Source of the DNA: Cepaea nemoralis
Lineage: Eukaryota; Mollusca; Gastropoda; Stylommatophora; Helicidae
NCBI GenBank assembly: GCA_014155875.1
Contig: JACEFZ010011117.1
Span: forward strand, 34,985 to 98,984
Direction of reading: 5' to 3'
Length of the DNA stretch: 64,000 nucleotides
Shown here: positions 54,640 through 64,000 of the stretch, in pieces
Layout of the letters: each line of letters opens with the position of its first letter
How positions within the stretch are numbered: position 1 is the first letter of the stretch
Program-made: the position numbers and the translations under genes
Notes under the pieces: generated by a model
Database searches by the model: none
Seen by the model: the letters and a program-made list of their open reading frames with translations, nothing else
Told to the model about the DNA's origin: nothing

Positions 54640-56295
54640 CTAGATGTGAGGAGGTGTGAGTGTGTGTGGAGGATGTGTGTGAGTGTGGGGATATGTGTGG
54701 GTGGGGGATGTGTGGGTGGGGATATGCGTTTGGATGGGTTGGGGTGTGTGGTTTTGGTGGGTAGTGATATTTCTGGGTGTTGGTGGGATGTGTGAATGGA
54801 TGTGTGGGGGTGAAAGTAGGGGTGTGGGAATGGGTGTGGGGATGTGTATATGGGTGGAGGATATGTGTATGGGATGGATGCGGGGGATGTGTGTTTATGT
54901 GGATGGAGATGTGTGGATGGTTTGAGTAAGTATGTGTGGGTGGGGGGTTGTGTGGGTAGGGGATTGTGTTGGGTGGATTGGGGATGCAAGGGCGGGTGGG
55001 GTGAAGTGTATGGTGTGTGGGTGTGAGATATGTGTGCGGTGTGTTGGTGCAGGATGTGTGCATGATGTGTGGGTGGAGGGTATGTTTGTGGTGGTATGGG
55101 TGAGGATATGTGTGTGGGTGGAGGATAGTGGGTGGTGTGGGGGATGTGTGTGATGGGTGCTGAGAATGTGTGTATGGGTGGGGTATATGTGGGGGTGAGT
55201 AGGGGATGTGTGGTGGTTGGGGGAAGTATGTGGGGGTGTGTGGGTGGGAAATGTGTGCGTGGATGGGGAATGAGTGGGTGAGGGTGTGTGAGTGGCTTAG
55301 GGTTGTGTAGGTCTGAGAGGGAGTTGTAATTGTGTCGGGATGGGATGTGTGAGTGGGTGGAGGATGTGTGTGGGTAGGGGTATTGTGATCGTGAGATGTT
55401 TGGTTGGGGGTGGGTGGGTGGGTGGGGTGTGGGTGCGTAGTGGAGGATGTATGCGTGAGTGAGTGTGTGTTGGTGGACGGGTAGGGAATGCGTGTGTGGG
55501 TGGGGAGAGGTGTGTGGTTGGGGAGAGGTGTGTGGTGTGTTGGTTGGGGATATTGTGTGGGTGAGGTATGTGTGTGTTTTGTGGTGTGTGAGTGGGGGTA
55601 TGTGGGGTGGATGGGTAAGGGTATATGTGTGGGTGTGGGTGGGAGTATTGTGTGGTATCTGGGTGGGGGATATGTGTGTGGTGTGTAAGTGGAGATGTGT
55701 TGATGAGGGATATGTGTGTGTATGTGTGGTGCGTGGATTGGGAATATTGCGTGGTAGGGGGTGTATGTGATGTGTGGGTGGGGGATTGGGTTAAGGCATG
55801 TGTGGGTGGGTGGAAGTTGTATGTGTGGGTGGTGACGTGTGTGTGAGTGGTTTGAGGATGTATGGGTGGTTAGGGAGATGTGTGTGTGTGTGTGTGGGGG
55901 GGGGGGGTAAGGACATGTCTGTTGATTGGGATGTGTGTGTGTGGTTTGGGGATGTGTGAGTGGATGTGCGATGTGTGGGTTGGTGGGGGATTGTGTGCGT
56001 GGGGAGGGGAATATGTGGTCGATGGAGATGTGGCTGGGGGATGGGTGATTTGAAGTGTGGGTGGGGAGATGATGTGTGGGTTAGGATGTGGATGGGCGTG
56101 GGATGTGTGGGTTAGTGGGGGAATGTTTGTGGGTGGCGAGTATGTTTTGGTTGGGGGATCAGATGAGGGTAGTGTGTGTGGGTGGGGGATGTGCGCGAGG
56201 GGGATGGGTCGGTTGGTGGGGTATGTATGTGTCCCTGGTGTGCGTGTGTGTGGGTAGGTGGGTGTGTGTGTGTGGGTGGGGTGATGTATGGATAA
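54640..56295. repeat. GTGTGGGTGGGGGAT-type degenerate minisatellite, 1.65 kb
   Basis: The plus strand is almost free of C and made of GTG, GGG and GAT words with units around 15-25 bp (GGGGATGTGTGGGTGGGG and variants). Frames full of Trp/Gly/Val on plus and Pro/His/Thr on minus are only the repeat translated. Multiple closely spaced G-runs could form quadruplexes (inference). Confidence 0.93.
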
Positions 56296-56496
56296 GTGGG
56301 AGATGGGCCTCATAACATGTTAATAAGCCTTGTTTATGTTTACAACATTCATTTCACAATGTTTATTTTTCTTCCTATGTAAATGTATAATGCTCTTGAT
56401 GAATTAAAGACGAGTGATTGGAAGGGCCGAATGTAAGACGGGCCTGCGCGCCCAATTTGTGACCCTAATAAAGTTGATTTGATTTGATTTGATTTG

Positions 56497-57850
56497 AAAC
56501 TAGCAAAGAAGTATTACCGGAGAGAGGCAAAATAGCTAAGAAAAAATTGATGAATGAAGAAATCTTAAAACTGATGGACAAAAGAAAACAGAGTAAAAAT
56601 GACAAACAAGAATACGCTAAGATAAATAAAGAAATAAAAGATAAATGTGGAAAGGCTAAAGAAAGTTGGTTAAACGAGCAATGCAAAAAAATTGAATTAA
56701 ATTCCATTAATGATGCAAAAAATATGTACAGACAAATCAGTGAGCTTACAGGAAGAAAAATAAGAATAAATACAGGGTGTTTGAAATCAAAATCAGGAAA
56801 GATATTATTAGAGGAAGGTGCTATAATGAAGAGGTGGAATGAGTATGTAAGAGAATTATATGACGGAGAAAGGGAAGAATTAACAGAAGATAGTAACTTA
56901 GAAGGTCCACCAATTCTGAAAGAAGAAGTCGCTGACGCTATGAAACATATGAAAAAAGGAATAACAGCTGGGCCAGATGAAATCACAATAGAAGAATTAG
57001 AAGTGTTGGGAGAATTTGGAGTAGATATACTACCCAAAATGTTGAATGATATTTACAGTAGTGGATATTTACCCAGTGATATGCTGAAATCTGTATTTAT
57101 AGCTATACCAAAAAGACCAGGAGCAATTGATTGTGAAGATTTTCGTACAATTAACCTCATAAACCATATCACTAAGCTTTTACTCAGAATCATAATGAGA
57201 AGAAACAAAAAGAAAATAAAAATGGAAATTAGTGAAGAACAGTAAGGATTTGTGGAAGGAAAGGGCACAAACAATGCAATTTATACATTATTGACACTAA
57301 TAGAAAGGTCAATAGAGAAAAAGACAGACATATATTTGTGCTTCATAGATTATACTAAGGCATTTGATAAAGTAAAACATGATGAACTGATTAAAATTTT
57401 GGAAGATATCAACATTGATGGAAAAGATTTAAGAATAATAAAGAATGTTTACTGGAACCAAGTAGCAGCAATTAAATGGGAAATAAAGAGGGTAGTTACG
57501 AACAGATAAAGCTAGGAGTACGACAGGGGTGTGTCTTGTCACCAGATCTTTTCTCCCTGTATAGCGAAGTAATAATGAGAGAGATTAAAGAGATGCCAGG
57601 AATACTAGTTGGAGGTTATAATATAAATAATATACGCTATGCAGATGACACAGTATTGGTGGCGGATAATTCAACAGACTTACAACAATTATTAGACGTT
57701 GTAGTAACAGAGAGTGCAAGGAAAGGACTCTCCTTGAATATCAAGAAAACAGTAACAATGGTAATATCAAAGAAAATGGTGACACCAAAATGTGACATAG
57801 AAATAGAAGGAAAAATCCTTAACCAAGTGGATAATTTTAGATACCTAGGG
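56497..57850 (+). pseudogene. RTE-1 copy 2 linker and reverse transcriptase
   Basis: Frame 56547-57245 has the linker and fingers (KGITAGPDEITIEELEVLGE). It ends at a TAA at 57243-57245, where copy 1 has TAT (the Y of EEQYGF). Frame 57252-57509 has the palm Asp (LCFIDYTKAFDKVKHDEL). A one-base loss near 57475 shifts to 57476-57850 with RQGCVLSPDLFSLYSE and YADD at 57638-57649. It is then cut by SINE-B. Confidence 0.88.
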
Positions 57851-57854
57851 GCAT

Positions 57855-58097
57855 GCCGGCTTCGTGGCTTAGAGGTTATGACTTTTCTCCGTAATCTCGT
57901 ATACTCTCGTCAGGTAACATGATGACGGTTCAAATCAGCAGTGGTTCGAATCGCATCGGTAACTTACAGGGTATGTGAGCCGGCCGCTCAGAAAGCAATG
58001 GCAAACTACTGAGCGTAATCTTGCCAAGAAATCAACATACAGCTGAAAGATGCTGGTGTTGACAGCTAAGTCCTGTAAAAGGATATGCTAAAAAAAG
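57855..58097 (+). mobile_element. SINE-B copy 7, plus strand, 7-bp target-site duplication
   Basis: GGGGCAT is at 57848-57854 and 58098-58104. The A box TGGCTTAGAGG near 57865-57876 and the B box GTTCGAATC near 57944-57952 (another B-like GTTCAAATC near 57928-57936) make this the clearest tRNA head of the family. The shared domain GAGCCGGCCGCTCAGAAAGC, CAATGGCAAACTACTGAGCG, TAATCTTGCCAAGAAATCAA follows, then AGTCCTGTAAAAGGATATGC and an A-rich tail. Confidence 0.93.
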
Positions 58098-58104
58098 GGG
58101 GCAT

Positions 58105-58669
58105 TTATAACATCAGATGGAAGATGTAAAACAGAGATTAGGAGCAGAATAGGGCAAGCAAACGCCGCATTTCAGTAAATGAAGAGTATCTTGTGCAATA
58201 GGTCACTATCACTGAGTGTAAGAAAGAGAGTGCTGAAATGCTATGTAGAACCAGTTTTGCTGTATGGCAGTGAATCTTGGAATGTAAATGAACAAAGTAA
58301 GAAGAAATTAGAAACAAAAGAGATGTGGTTCCTGAGACGAATGTTGCGAATTTCTTGGACTGCCAGAGTAACTAACGATGACTGCCTGAAACAGGCTAAT
58401 AAAACTAGAACATTATATACAACAATAAGACAGAGACAAACATCTTTCTTCGGTCACATGAAGAGAAGAGAGGCATTGGAGAACATCGTAACAACTGGAA
58501 AGATCGAGGGGAAAAGAGGCAGAGGCAGACCAAGAGAAATGATGCTGGATGGATTAAGACGGTGGCATGGAGGAATATCAGCAGCAGAGTTGATCCAGAA
58601 AACCAAAGACCGAGATCCGTGGAGAGCCATGAACGCCTACGCCAGCCGGCACGGCACTTGATGATGATG
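58105..58669 (+). pseudogene. RTE-1 copy 2 ORF2 thumb end and C-terminus
   Basis: After the SINE the thumb resumes (FITSDGRCKTEIRSR). A TAA before ATGAAGAGT separates frame 58179-58661: SLSLSVRKRVLKCYVEPVLL, EMWFLRRMLRISWTARVTND, RGRGRPREMMLDGLRRWHGG and SRHGT-stop at 58659-58661, then (GAT)n. It is the best C-terminal copy in the window. Confidence 0.88.
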
Positions 58670-58699
58670 ACCAAGAAAGATGTGGGCTCCTCCCGAGGA

Positions 58700-58880
58700 G
58701 ATTGGGGAGTTATACTCTAAGAAAAAGAAACAAGGACACATGCGGCCACACTGGTTTATGATGTCTATGAGGGATTCCAGTGCTAGCTCGATATCCGGCT
58801 GTGGCCTTGTAACTAGAAGATGCAAACTACAGGTTAAGAGTAAGTTGTGATGAATACGCTTATGGAGAATTTCCACGAAT
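58700..58880 (+). pseudogene. I-like LINE RT fragment
   Basis: It is homologous to about 1755-1880 of the I-a copy: TTATGATGTCTATGAGGGAT versus TTTGATGTCTACGAGAGCTT, then a EDANYRLR segment corresponding to EDADNRVR. It is separated from the next RT part (59825) by repeat R. Confidence 0.65.
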
Positions 58881-59039
58881 CGCTAAATGGATTGCAGCGG
58901 TTCCTTATAAACGTAATGTGGCTCTTTTATTGCAGCTGAGCTGCGAGTTTGTCACTGTTTTCAGTGCTTATAATTCGTTTAGTAGGTAAGGAATCTGTGA
59001 CAGGCCTAGAAAACAAGTAGGGAATTTACTTGATCCTGG
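58881..59039. other. no recognisable feature
   Basis: It may continue the decayed I-like RT but I cannot align it. Confidence 0.3.
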
Positions 59040-59690
59040 ACATTACTGCTCACGAATATATGGAGGACCTCCCGTGTGTTGCCGGGGCCCATAAGGGAAG
59101 CAAAGAATAGCAACACTGCTGCCTACCACGCATGTCGTAAGAGGCGACTAAGGAGGCTTGATGGTTCCGTCGCCCTGCTACTGAGTGAGTGCGTGGCGCG
59201 ACACTGTGAGCTGTGAGTTTCGTGTGCAATGCTTTTGAATCTGCCCGAGGTCTTTTTTAAGTGACTGTATGTTCGGAGCGATGGCAGATGGCTATGTCCC
59301 AGAGTTGACCGGTTTTTGCCTTATGCAGAAATGCGGGGCTGCTGGGCTTCTGGTTGACTGCCACTATCATAGACGATGAACTGTATTTCGTGGACTGTGT
59401 GGGTGAACATCTAGGAAACACCCAGATGGGAAAATGACTGCCGATTCCATCAGAAATGAACTGGGTGTTTTGTGGGGGACTATTGTGTTGACATTCTGGT
59501 GGCGGCATTATGCACAGTGTATATGTGCGGGCTGTTGTTTATCGAGACTCCTGTCTATTCCACTTTTCACATTGGGCAGTGGGGAGCATTTTATGTGATA
59601 TTCACTGGCACAGGAACGGAGCATAATGGGGACGACCCGTTGCTGTGAAGTTGGAACTGCGACTAACTAACTAACTAACTAAATATGGAG
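59040..59690 (+). repeat. repeat R, copy 2, with GTCGTAAGAGGCGACTAA motif and (ACTA)n tail
   Basis: GTCGTAAGAGGCGACTAA is near 59134-59151. The downstream half matches the reverse complement of 44350-45250 (for example TTGACATTCTGGTGGCGGCA and GAACTGCGACTAACTAAC). It ends in (ACTA)n at 59663-59681. It looks like the 3' end of a non-LTR element or a SINE, nested in an I-like LINE. Confidence 0.7.
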
Positions 59691-59824
59691 GACATTGAAG
59701 GAAAGAAGATAGTCACAGCTACTGGAGCTCCAGTTATACATTACCTTCACGCCTGATGGCATCAGTGGTAGTCAAAAACAACAACAAAAGCAGGACATTG
59801 AAGACAGAGGAAGTAGGTTTTGGG

Positions 59825-60029
59825 TATATTTTGACAAATGCTGGCGATGCCCTTCCTTATAGATAGGGGAGACATGAACATACCCAGAAAGCTGCAAGCT
59901 GTGGTAGATAAAGTGACTGAAAGATACTCTGGAATGTGTTCCGTCATCAACCCTGACAAAGCAACTGTGTTATCGAAACAGCATTTTAGTGATAAAGTGC
60001 TGAACATTAGTGTAAGTGGCAGTCTTTTT

Positions 60030-60125
<96 letters not shown>

Positions 60126-60250
60126 ACAATTGCATACCTAGGAATGCCATTTATCACACGACTCTCTTAGAGACCACGAGAGAGACTGTGCTAAAGTTCA
60201 GGAAAGGGCTCAATCTTCCTTATTTGTGCTATTGAAGAAGGTGCTTTAGC
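59825..60250 (+). pseudogene. I-like LINE RT fragment (post-palm), with a GA array inside
   Basis: Frame 59838-60089 reads PRKLQAVVDKVTERYSGMCS, VINPDKATVLSKQ and LNISVSGSLFKRK, the region after the catalytic Asp pair in the I-like RT (compare AVNRVAEWCRDAGAVINQDK at 2180). After the GA array the plus strand gives an NTIAYLGM block. A frame with ETVLKFRKGLNL follows. Confidence 0.7.
60032..60120. repeat. (GA)n microsatellite inside LINE coding sequence
   Basis: About 44 GA units with a single GTGA interruption. It replaces or expands the few codons before the YLGM block. Confidence 0.97.
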
Positions 60251-60465
60251 ACGTACACGTCAAGTGTGACTATACTCGTTCTTACAGTAGGATCCTCTAC
60301 TTTATTCCTTCGATACATTTTTTTTTCCTTTTTTTTTTTGCAGAATCAATAAAATACTTCTCGTTGCATATCTATTTAGAACCCATGTGTCGTTTGTTGC
60401 TTTCATAGCGTACTTTTACATATTGTCATTTGATTGTTTTCTTGATCGTCAATGTGTGCCATTAT
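60251..60465. other. no recognisable feature
   Basis: It has a T-run at about 60319-60340 and AATAAA at 60349-60354. Confidence 0.4.
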
Positions 60466-60945
60466 GACCAACCTTGAGGTTCAGGCATGGCCACCTCACA
60501 CAATCACCAGTCTTGAATCCCGTCTGTGTTCTAGTCCCTGCTAGGCCATGTGACTAATTTATCCACATATGTATCTGAGTGTTTTCTTGGTGCTCACCGT
60601 CTACTCTCCTTTCTCTAATTAATGTGAAATGTGTGGATTTCGATTGTTTTTTAAAGAGCGTCTCATTCGTATTTCTGTTCGCCCGTGGTAACCGTTGTAT
60701 TTGATCCATAAACCACAAGTCTCCTACCATTAGATGTTTCAGTGTTTCACATGCATACAGCAGTATATGTTCTGTGTAGCTCTTTAACACTTTTGTGTGC
60801 TTACTGTCCGTGTTTCAAATGGATGTCTTATTGCAAATGATTGCTTTTTATTAGTGAATATGTGTTTAATATTGCATATAACTACTTTTTCCAAGACAAT
60901 TCTCGTTCTAATTTCAACAAGGCATCTTCTTGATTTATTTGGTTG
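60466..60945 (-). pseudogene. RTE-2-like LINE fragment, thumb to 3' end
   Basis: On the minus strand it reads LVEIRTRIVLEKVVICNIKH and IFTNKKQSFAIR (compare CLEEIRTRIAMAKVAFSKMK at 31820). Then come ILLYACETLKHLMVGDLWFM and a decayed terminal block near 60470-60560 (CTGGTGATTGTGTGAGGTGG). Heavily frameshifted. Confidence 0.8.
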
Positions 60946-62385
60946 TTTCGGGATTTGAAATTTAAATATTGAGAATGCCACATATCAGTCACTGACACAT
61001 AACAGATTGAGAAAGGCTGAAGGGAGCTTCACTAAAAGACCCACCGAATGGTACAATGATAGAATGCGCAGGGAAACTAAGGAGATGCGTCAGACGTCAA
61101 CAAACAAGATTACGCTGTGACACTGTCTTGGGATTAGGACGTGTGTGATATTCTGAGGAGTCAATGTCGTGGACCAGATTGGATATTCTTATGCAGGTAT
61201 AGCTCATATTCAAGTGGACGACGGGAGGATCGAAAGACCATGGACCCAGGAGCGAGATGAATATAACTAGAGGATACTGACACGGAACAAACGAACACAG
61301 GAATGAAAACCAGAATGAGCGCTGAGGTAGAGTTTAAGGACATATGAGTATGGCAATTCGAGCTGCTCGTAATAGGTGCTGATCCTGTGTTAGGGACACC
61401 TTATAGAGACGAAGAATTGTGTGTTGCAACATTGTTTATACACCCAAATAAACAGGTGTATTTTAATGCTTTATCGTCAGAGCCGCATCTGTGAGTTTTC
61501 GTTGCCAACTTCAGTTTGATGTTGAGTGTTTTTGTTTACTCTGGAGGCGAGCCAAATTTCAACAATACCTCGGGTGGATTCTTATAATTGAGAGGGATCG
61601 CACTTCGAGACATATGGGGACTCTTACCGGCCAAGTAAATTACAGCAGTGACCTTACGAGATCCACAAATGAATAATGAAGCCTGGACGGCAAGAATATG
61701 TCAAGAAACTGTGCACGGAAAGAAAGTTTGCACACCAAACTTCAATGTGACGCACCACGCGACATTCGGCGGAAATGATAACGCCCAATAAAACGCTGGA
61801 ATATCCACAGTTGAAAACACAGAGCAAACGTTACAAATTACAATAACATAAGTATTGCTGAAAGATCTACAACAGAAGGTAAGAGGAACTTTAATATACC
61901 TCTTAGATCTTGCACATACATCGAGATTTTTCGAGAAATTACGTGCCAAACATTAGTCAATAAACATTTACAACAGCGTTAATACTTACTACAGCAATAT
62001 TTACACATCGAGCAAGTAGCGGTATAGCTAAGTCTGAAATGCTGATATATAATTATACAGCTACTGAATTGTCAACACTACAACTACAAATGCATCTATG
62101 AAACAGTCGCCAAAGCACATATATTTATCATCTACAAGATCAAATAGAAAGTACATGCAATTAACAGTTTGCACAATTACGGGCGCATCAGATAGGAATA
62201 AGTTTTCGCGCACTATTGCACGGATGTAAATATAACAGAATTGACAGCACGTATTTAAAGAATATTTATGTGAATTATTATAGTTTAAGATCTTAAGAAC
62301 TTATAAACAAAACGATGTCTGAGGAAAGTATTTAATTATATTGGACAGAGTGTGATCAAAAGATGAAGTATATACTTGGCATACT
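60946..62385. other. no recognisable feature
   Basis: AT-rich DNA. Short frames at 61161-61343 (minus), 61491-61676 and 61701-61949 (minus) show no motif. This is the longest stretch in the window without an identified repeat, so single-copy DNA is possible. Confidence 0.45.
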
Positions 62386-62419
62386 TATGCATCACATCAG
62401 GAGAGTAGGCCATAACCGG

Positions 62420-63194
62420 AGTTGGGTGAGAAGAATGGATTGGCTGGAGCAGAACTCAGGAATTGGGTCATACAAGAATTTACCGCTCAAGCCGCACGTG
62501 AGAGAGAGAGGAACGACAGAAGCTTCAAGCTGCACATGAACGAGAAGAACGACTAGAGAAGTTAGCTCGTGAAAAGGAACGGAGGGAACAGGAGAGGGCT
62601 ATCAAGCAGAATGAGATAGCAGCTAGAGAAAAAGAATTAGCTTTGAGATGCGAAAGGATTGCAGCCGAAAAAGAGAAATTGGCTCTGAAGGAACAAAAGA
62701 TAGCTGCAATGAGAAAAGACTTAAAGGCAAGACAATTAGCCGTAGATGCAGAAATCAAGCAAAAACGACTCGCACTTGAAGAGGAGAATCTTGCAAAGGA
62801 AACAATTTGGAAGGAGCAAATGAGGAAACAAAGACAAATGTATGAAATAAAAGAAAGTAATCACACAAGTAAAGTATGTGCTACAGTAGTGAAAGAACCA
62901 AACGCCAGAGATTTCGTTCAGAAAGTAACTATCGAACACAAGTCTAACGAAACACTTACAAGTGCAAATGCCCAAATTGAAATAACACAAAAAGAAGAAG
63001 AAGAAAAGACGCAAATAGAACAGGGTACATCAACGGTAGACATGCATGATACAACGCTACTGAGTGATGGCATAACGGTAAATAATTGCGAATACCAAGA
63101 TTTACACAAAGTAAATGAACCCAAACATGAAGAAATAACTGATACTCAAAACAAATCAAACGGGATTACATGTCTCTCAATGACAATTTTCTAA
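62420..63194 (+). pseudogene. Ty3-like gag N-terminal remnant (coiled coil)
   Basis: It opens with NGLAGAELRNWVIQEFTAQA in one frame. A one-base shift within the GAGAGAGAG stretch near 62505 leads into a long coiled coil (ERRLEKLAREKERREQERAI, then AAREKELALRCERIAAEKEK to about 62830), as in the Gag at 15384-16802. Residues after that are Thr/Glu-rich and lack capsid or zinc-knuckle motifs. The frame listed from 62643 begins at TTG. I read it as the N-terminus of a gag of the same broad class. A diverged host coiled-coil exon is the alternative. Confidence 0.6.
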
Positions 63195-63464
63195 AACATC
63201 CTAAAAAGATAGTAAAGGTTACACGCACTCAGTACAAACAACAGAGACAACATACTAAAGTGTTACATAAAACAATGGCAATGGGATTTAATAGCAATAA
63301 TCATTGCTCAGATCATATCTTTTAGCAAAGTCAACCATATCACAGGTTGAATGTGTTGTCATAAAGATCTATTTAGAACAAAGATATATGCTTATTGCAA
63401 CAGTGCATACATTATCGCAACAGCTCAGGAAACAAGGTTCATACAAACAAAAACGCGTATCATA
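63195..63464. other. no recognisable feature
   Basis: AT-rich, between the gag-like frame and the 33-bp repeats. Confidence 0.4.
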
Positions 63465-63596
63465 AACATGCACACAGAAGTGAAGAAGCATAGTGCAAAT
63501 ATACACACAAAAGGCAAAACATGTATTACATACATATGCACAGAAGTCAAAAAGTATGTCACAAACATGCACGCACAATTTAAAAAAATACATTTC
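63465..63596 (+). repeat. 33-bp in-frame tandem repeat, 4 diverged units
   Basis: Within an open frame the 11-residue units NMHTEVKKHSA, NIHTKGKTCIT, YICTEVKKYVT and NMHAQFKKIHF follow each other exactly. The pattern is N-[IM]-H-T-x2-K-K with periodic Thr. Identity unknown. Confidence 0.55.
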
Positions 63597-64000
63597 TTGC
63601 GGCATTAAAACTATCCATTCACAAGTTAAAAGAGCTACCAAAAAACCCGAAAGAAACTGATAGATTGGTTAATAGAAACCAAGAAATAACCACAAACATT
63701 TGTGCGCAAATCACAAAAAAGGTTGTAAACGTTAGGTGTGGGCAAAGAATTTTTTTAGAAACGTCATAAAAATGCAAGAACACTACAGACGACAAATTAC
63801 ACTTGTCTTTGTTTGCTGTAGTTATGCTCACTTCTTACTTCTGGTACAATTACCAAACTACGTCATTACAGCGTGGCATTACAGAAGATACACAAGACTG
63901 AAAACAATTACATTGTTCCAATCAACAAAGTTACAATGTACAATATTGGCATGCGTGCAGAGAAAGATTCTATAGGTTTGAAACGGGGGGGGGGAAAGGG
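63597..64000. other. no recognisable feature; short G-run at the end
   Basis: AT-rich sequence; GGGGGGGGG at about 63986-63994. The plus frame 63736-63975 has no motif that I can name. Confidence 0.4.

Larger units (their letters stand above)
52701..56496 (+). mobile_element. CR1/L2-like LINE with satellite-rich 3' region, exact 7-bp target-site duplication
   Basis: AAACTAG is at 52694-52700 and 56497-56503, both in RTE-1 sequence that is contiguous in copy 1 (near 40145). The insert carries an RT C-terminal half, then about 2.55 kb of GA, GT and G-rich arrays. A unique 3' end (56300-56475) with AATAAA near 56469 follows, and a (GATTT)n tail at 56478-56496. The 5' end is truncated in RT. Confidence 0.92.
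51359..58669 (+). mobile_element. RTE-1 LINE copy 2, full length, exact 10-bp target-site duplication, two nested inserts
   Basis: ACCAAGAAAG is at 51349-51358 and 58670-58679. The span is 7311 bp. It contains a CR1/L2-like LINE (52701-56496) and SINE-B (57855-58097); without them and their duplicated target sites the element is about 3.26 kb, a normal RTE size. Its left edge coincides with the start shared with copy 1, supporting a full-length insertion. It ends TTGATGATGATG. Confidence 0.93.

Noticed and set aside
54494..56315. Pro/His/Thr-rich (minus) and Gly/Val/Trp-rich (plus) proteins up to 189 residues
   Set aside because: Open only because the G/T minisatellite lacks stop triplets; no sequence outside the repeat supports them.
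63351..63641. Secreted Cys-rich peptide on the minus strand (90 codons)
   Set aside because: It is the antisense of the 33-bp repeat; Cys periodicity follows from the repeat and there is no signal peptide.

Overview
The window looks like repeat-dense intergenic or intronic DNA from a lophotrochozoan animal, most likely a mollusc. The basis is the element mix: RTE-like and RNase-H-bearing I-like LINEs, a Ty3-like gag of the coiled-coil/two-knuckle type familiar from mollusc genomes, many tRNA-headed SINEs, a CR1/L2-like LINE, an L1/Tx1-like LINE, a hAT transposon, and a GTCGTAAGAGGCGACTAA motif that I recall from mollusc repeats. The phylum is an inference (about 0.5); a metazoan origin is near certain. 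I found no convincing host gene, no true tRNA or rRNA gene, no CRISPR and nothing bacterial. Almost every long reading frame is either transposon-derived or a microsatellite read in frame.

Layout. 1-12 kb: CT microsatellite, a dimeric minisatellite (503-785), an I-like LINE with RT and RNase H (1440-3845) broken by a SINE, a dense run of six SINE families (1172-8802), and further LINE 3' ends. 12.2-20.4 kb: a 363-bp GATA array, a SINE, then an RTE-like LINE split in two by a 6.57-kb LTR retrotransposon (13379-19946, minus strand) that keeps gag, a broken protease and a scrap of integrase but has lost RT and RNase H. 20.4-26 kb: LINE 3' ends, an RNase-H-bearing LINE, a SINE and a hAT transposon whose 3' part is internally duplicated. 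27.3-36.5 kb: an antisense L1/Tx1-like LINE and two RTE copies, one split by an antisense LINE carrying a C2H2 finger. 36.5-38.5 kb: part of a duplicated block plus GA and TTTA arrays. 38.5-42.1 kb and 51.4-58.7 kb: two near full-length copies of one RTE family; the second is split by a CR1/L2-like LINE carrying about 2.5 kb of GA/GT/G-rich satellite DNA and again by a SINE. 42-50 kb: RTE and I-type 3' ends, SINEs and a tandemly duplicated repeat. 58.7-64 kb: a shattered I-like LINE with a nested repeat, an RTE fragment and a decayed Ty3-like gag remnant.

How the parts relate. SINE-A (3214, 3940, 8200, 23053) and SINE-B (4940, 8548, 12732, 26073, 43209, 49827, 57855) are multi-copy and several copies have exact target-site duplications, so the insertion order can be read. 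RTE-1 was hit by SINE-E, SINE-B and a CR1-like LINE; RTE-2 by the LTR element and by an antisense LINE; I-type LINEs by SINE-A and RTE 3' ends. I-type LINEs fall into subgroups that differ in their short 3' tail repeats (CAACT, ATCA, CTGAA). No autonomous element appears intact: each has stops, frameshifts, truncations or insertions, although the gag frame, one RNase H domain, one endonuclease domain and one CR1-like RT C-terminal half are uninterrupted.

Limits. All homology calls come from motif reading by eye. Clade names are best guesses and boundaries without a stated target-site duplication are approximate. Several frames quoted by others could start at non-ATG codons; I say so where it matters.
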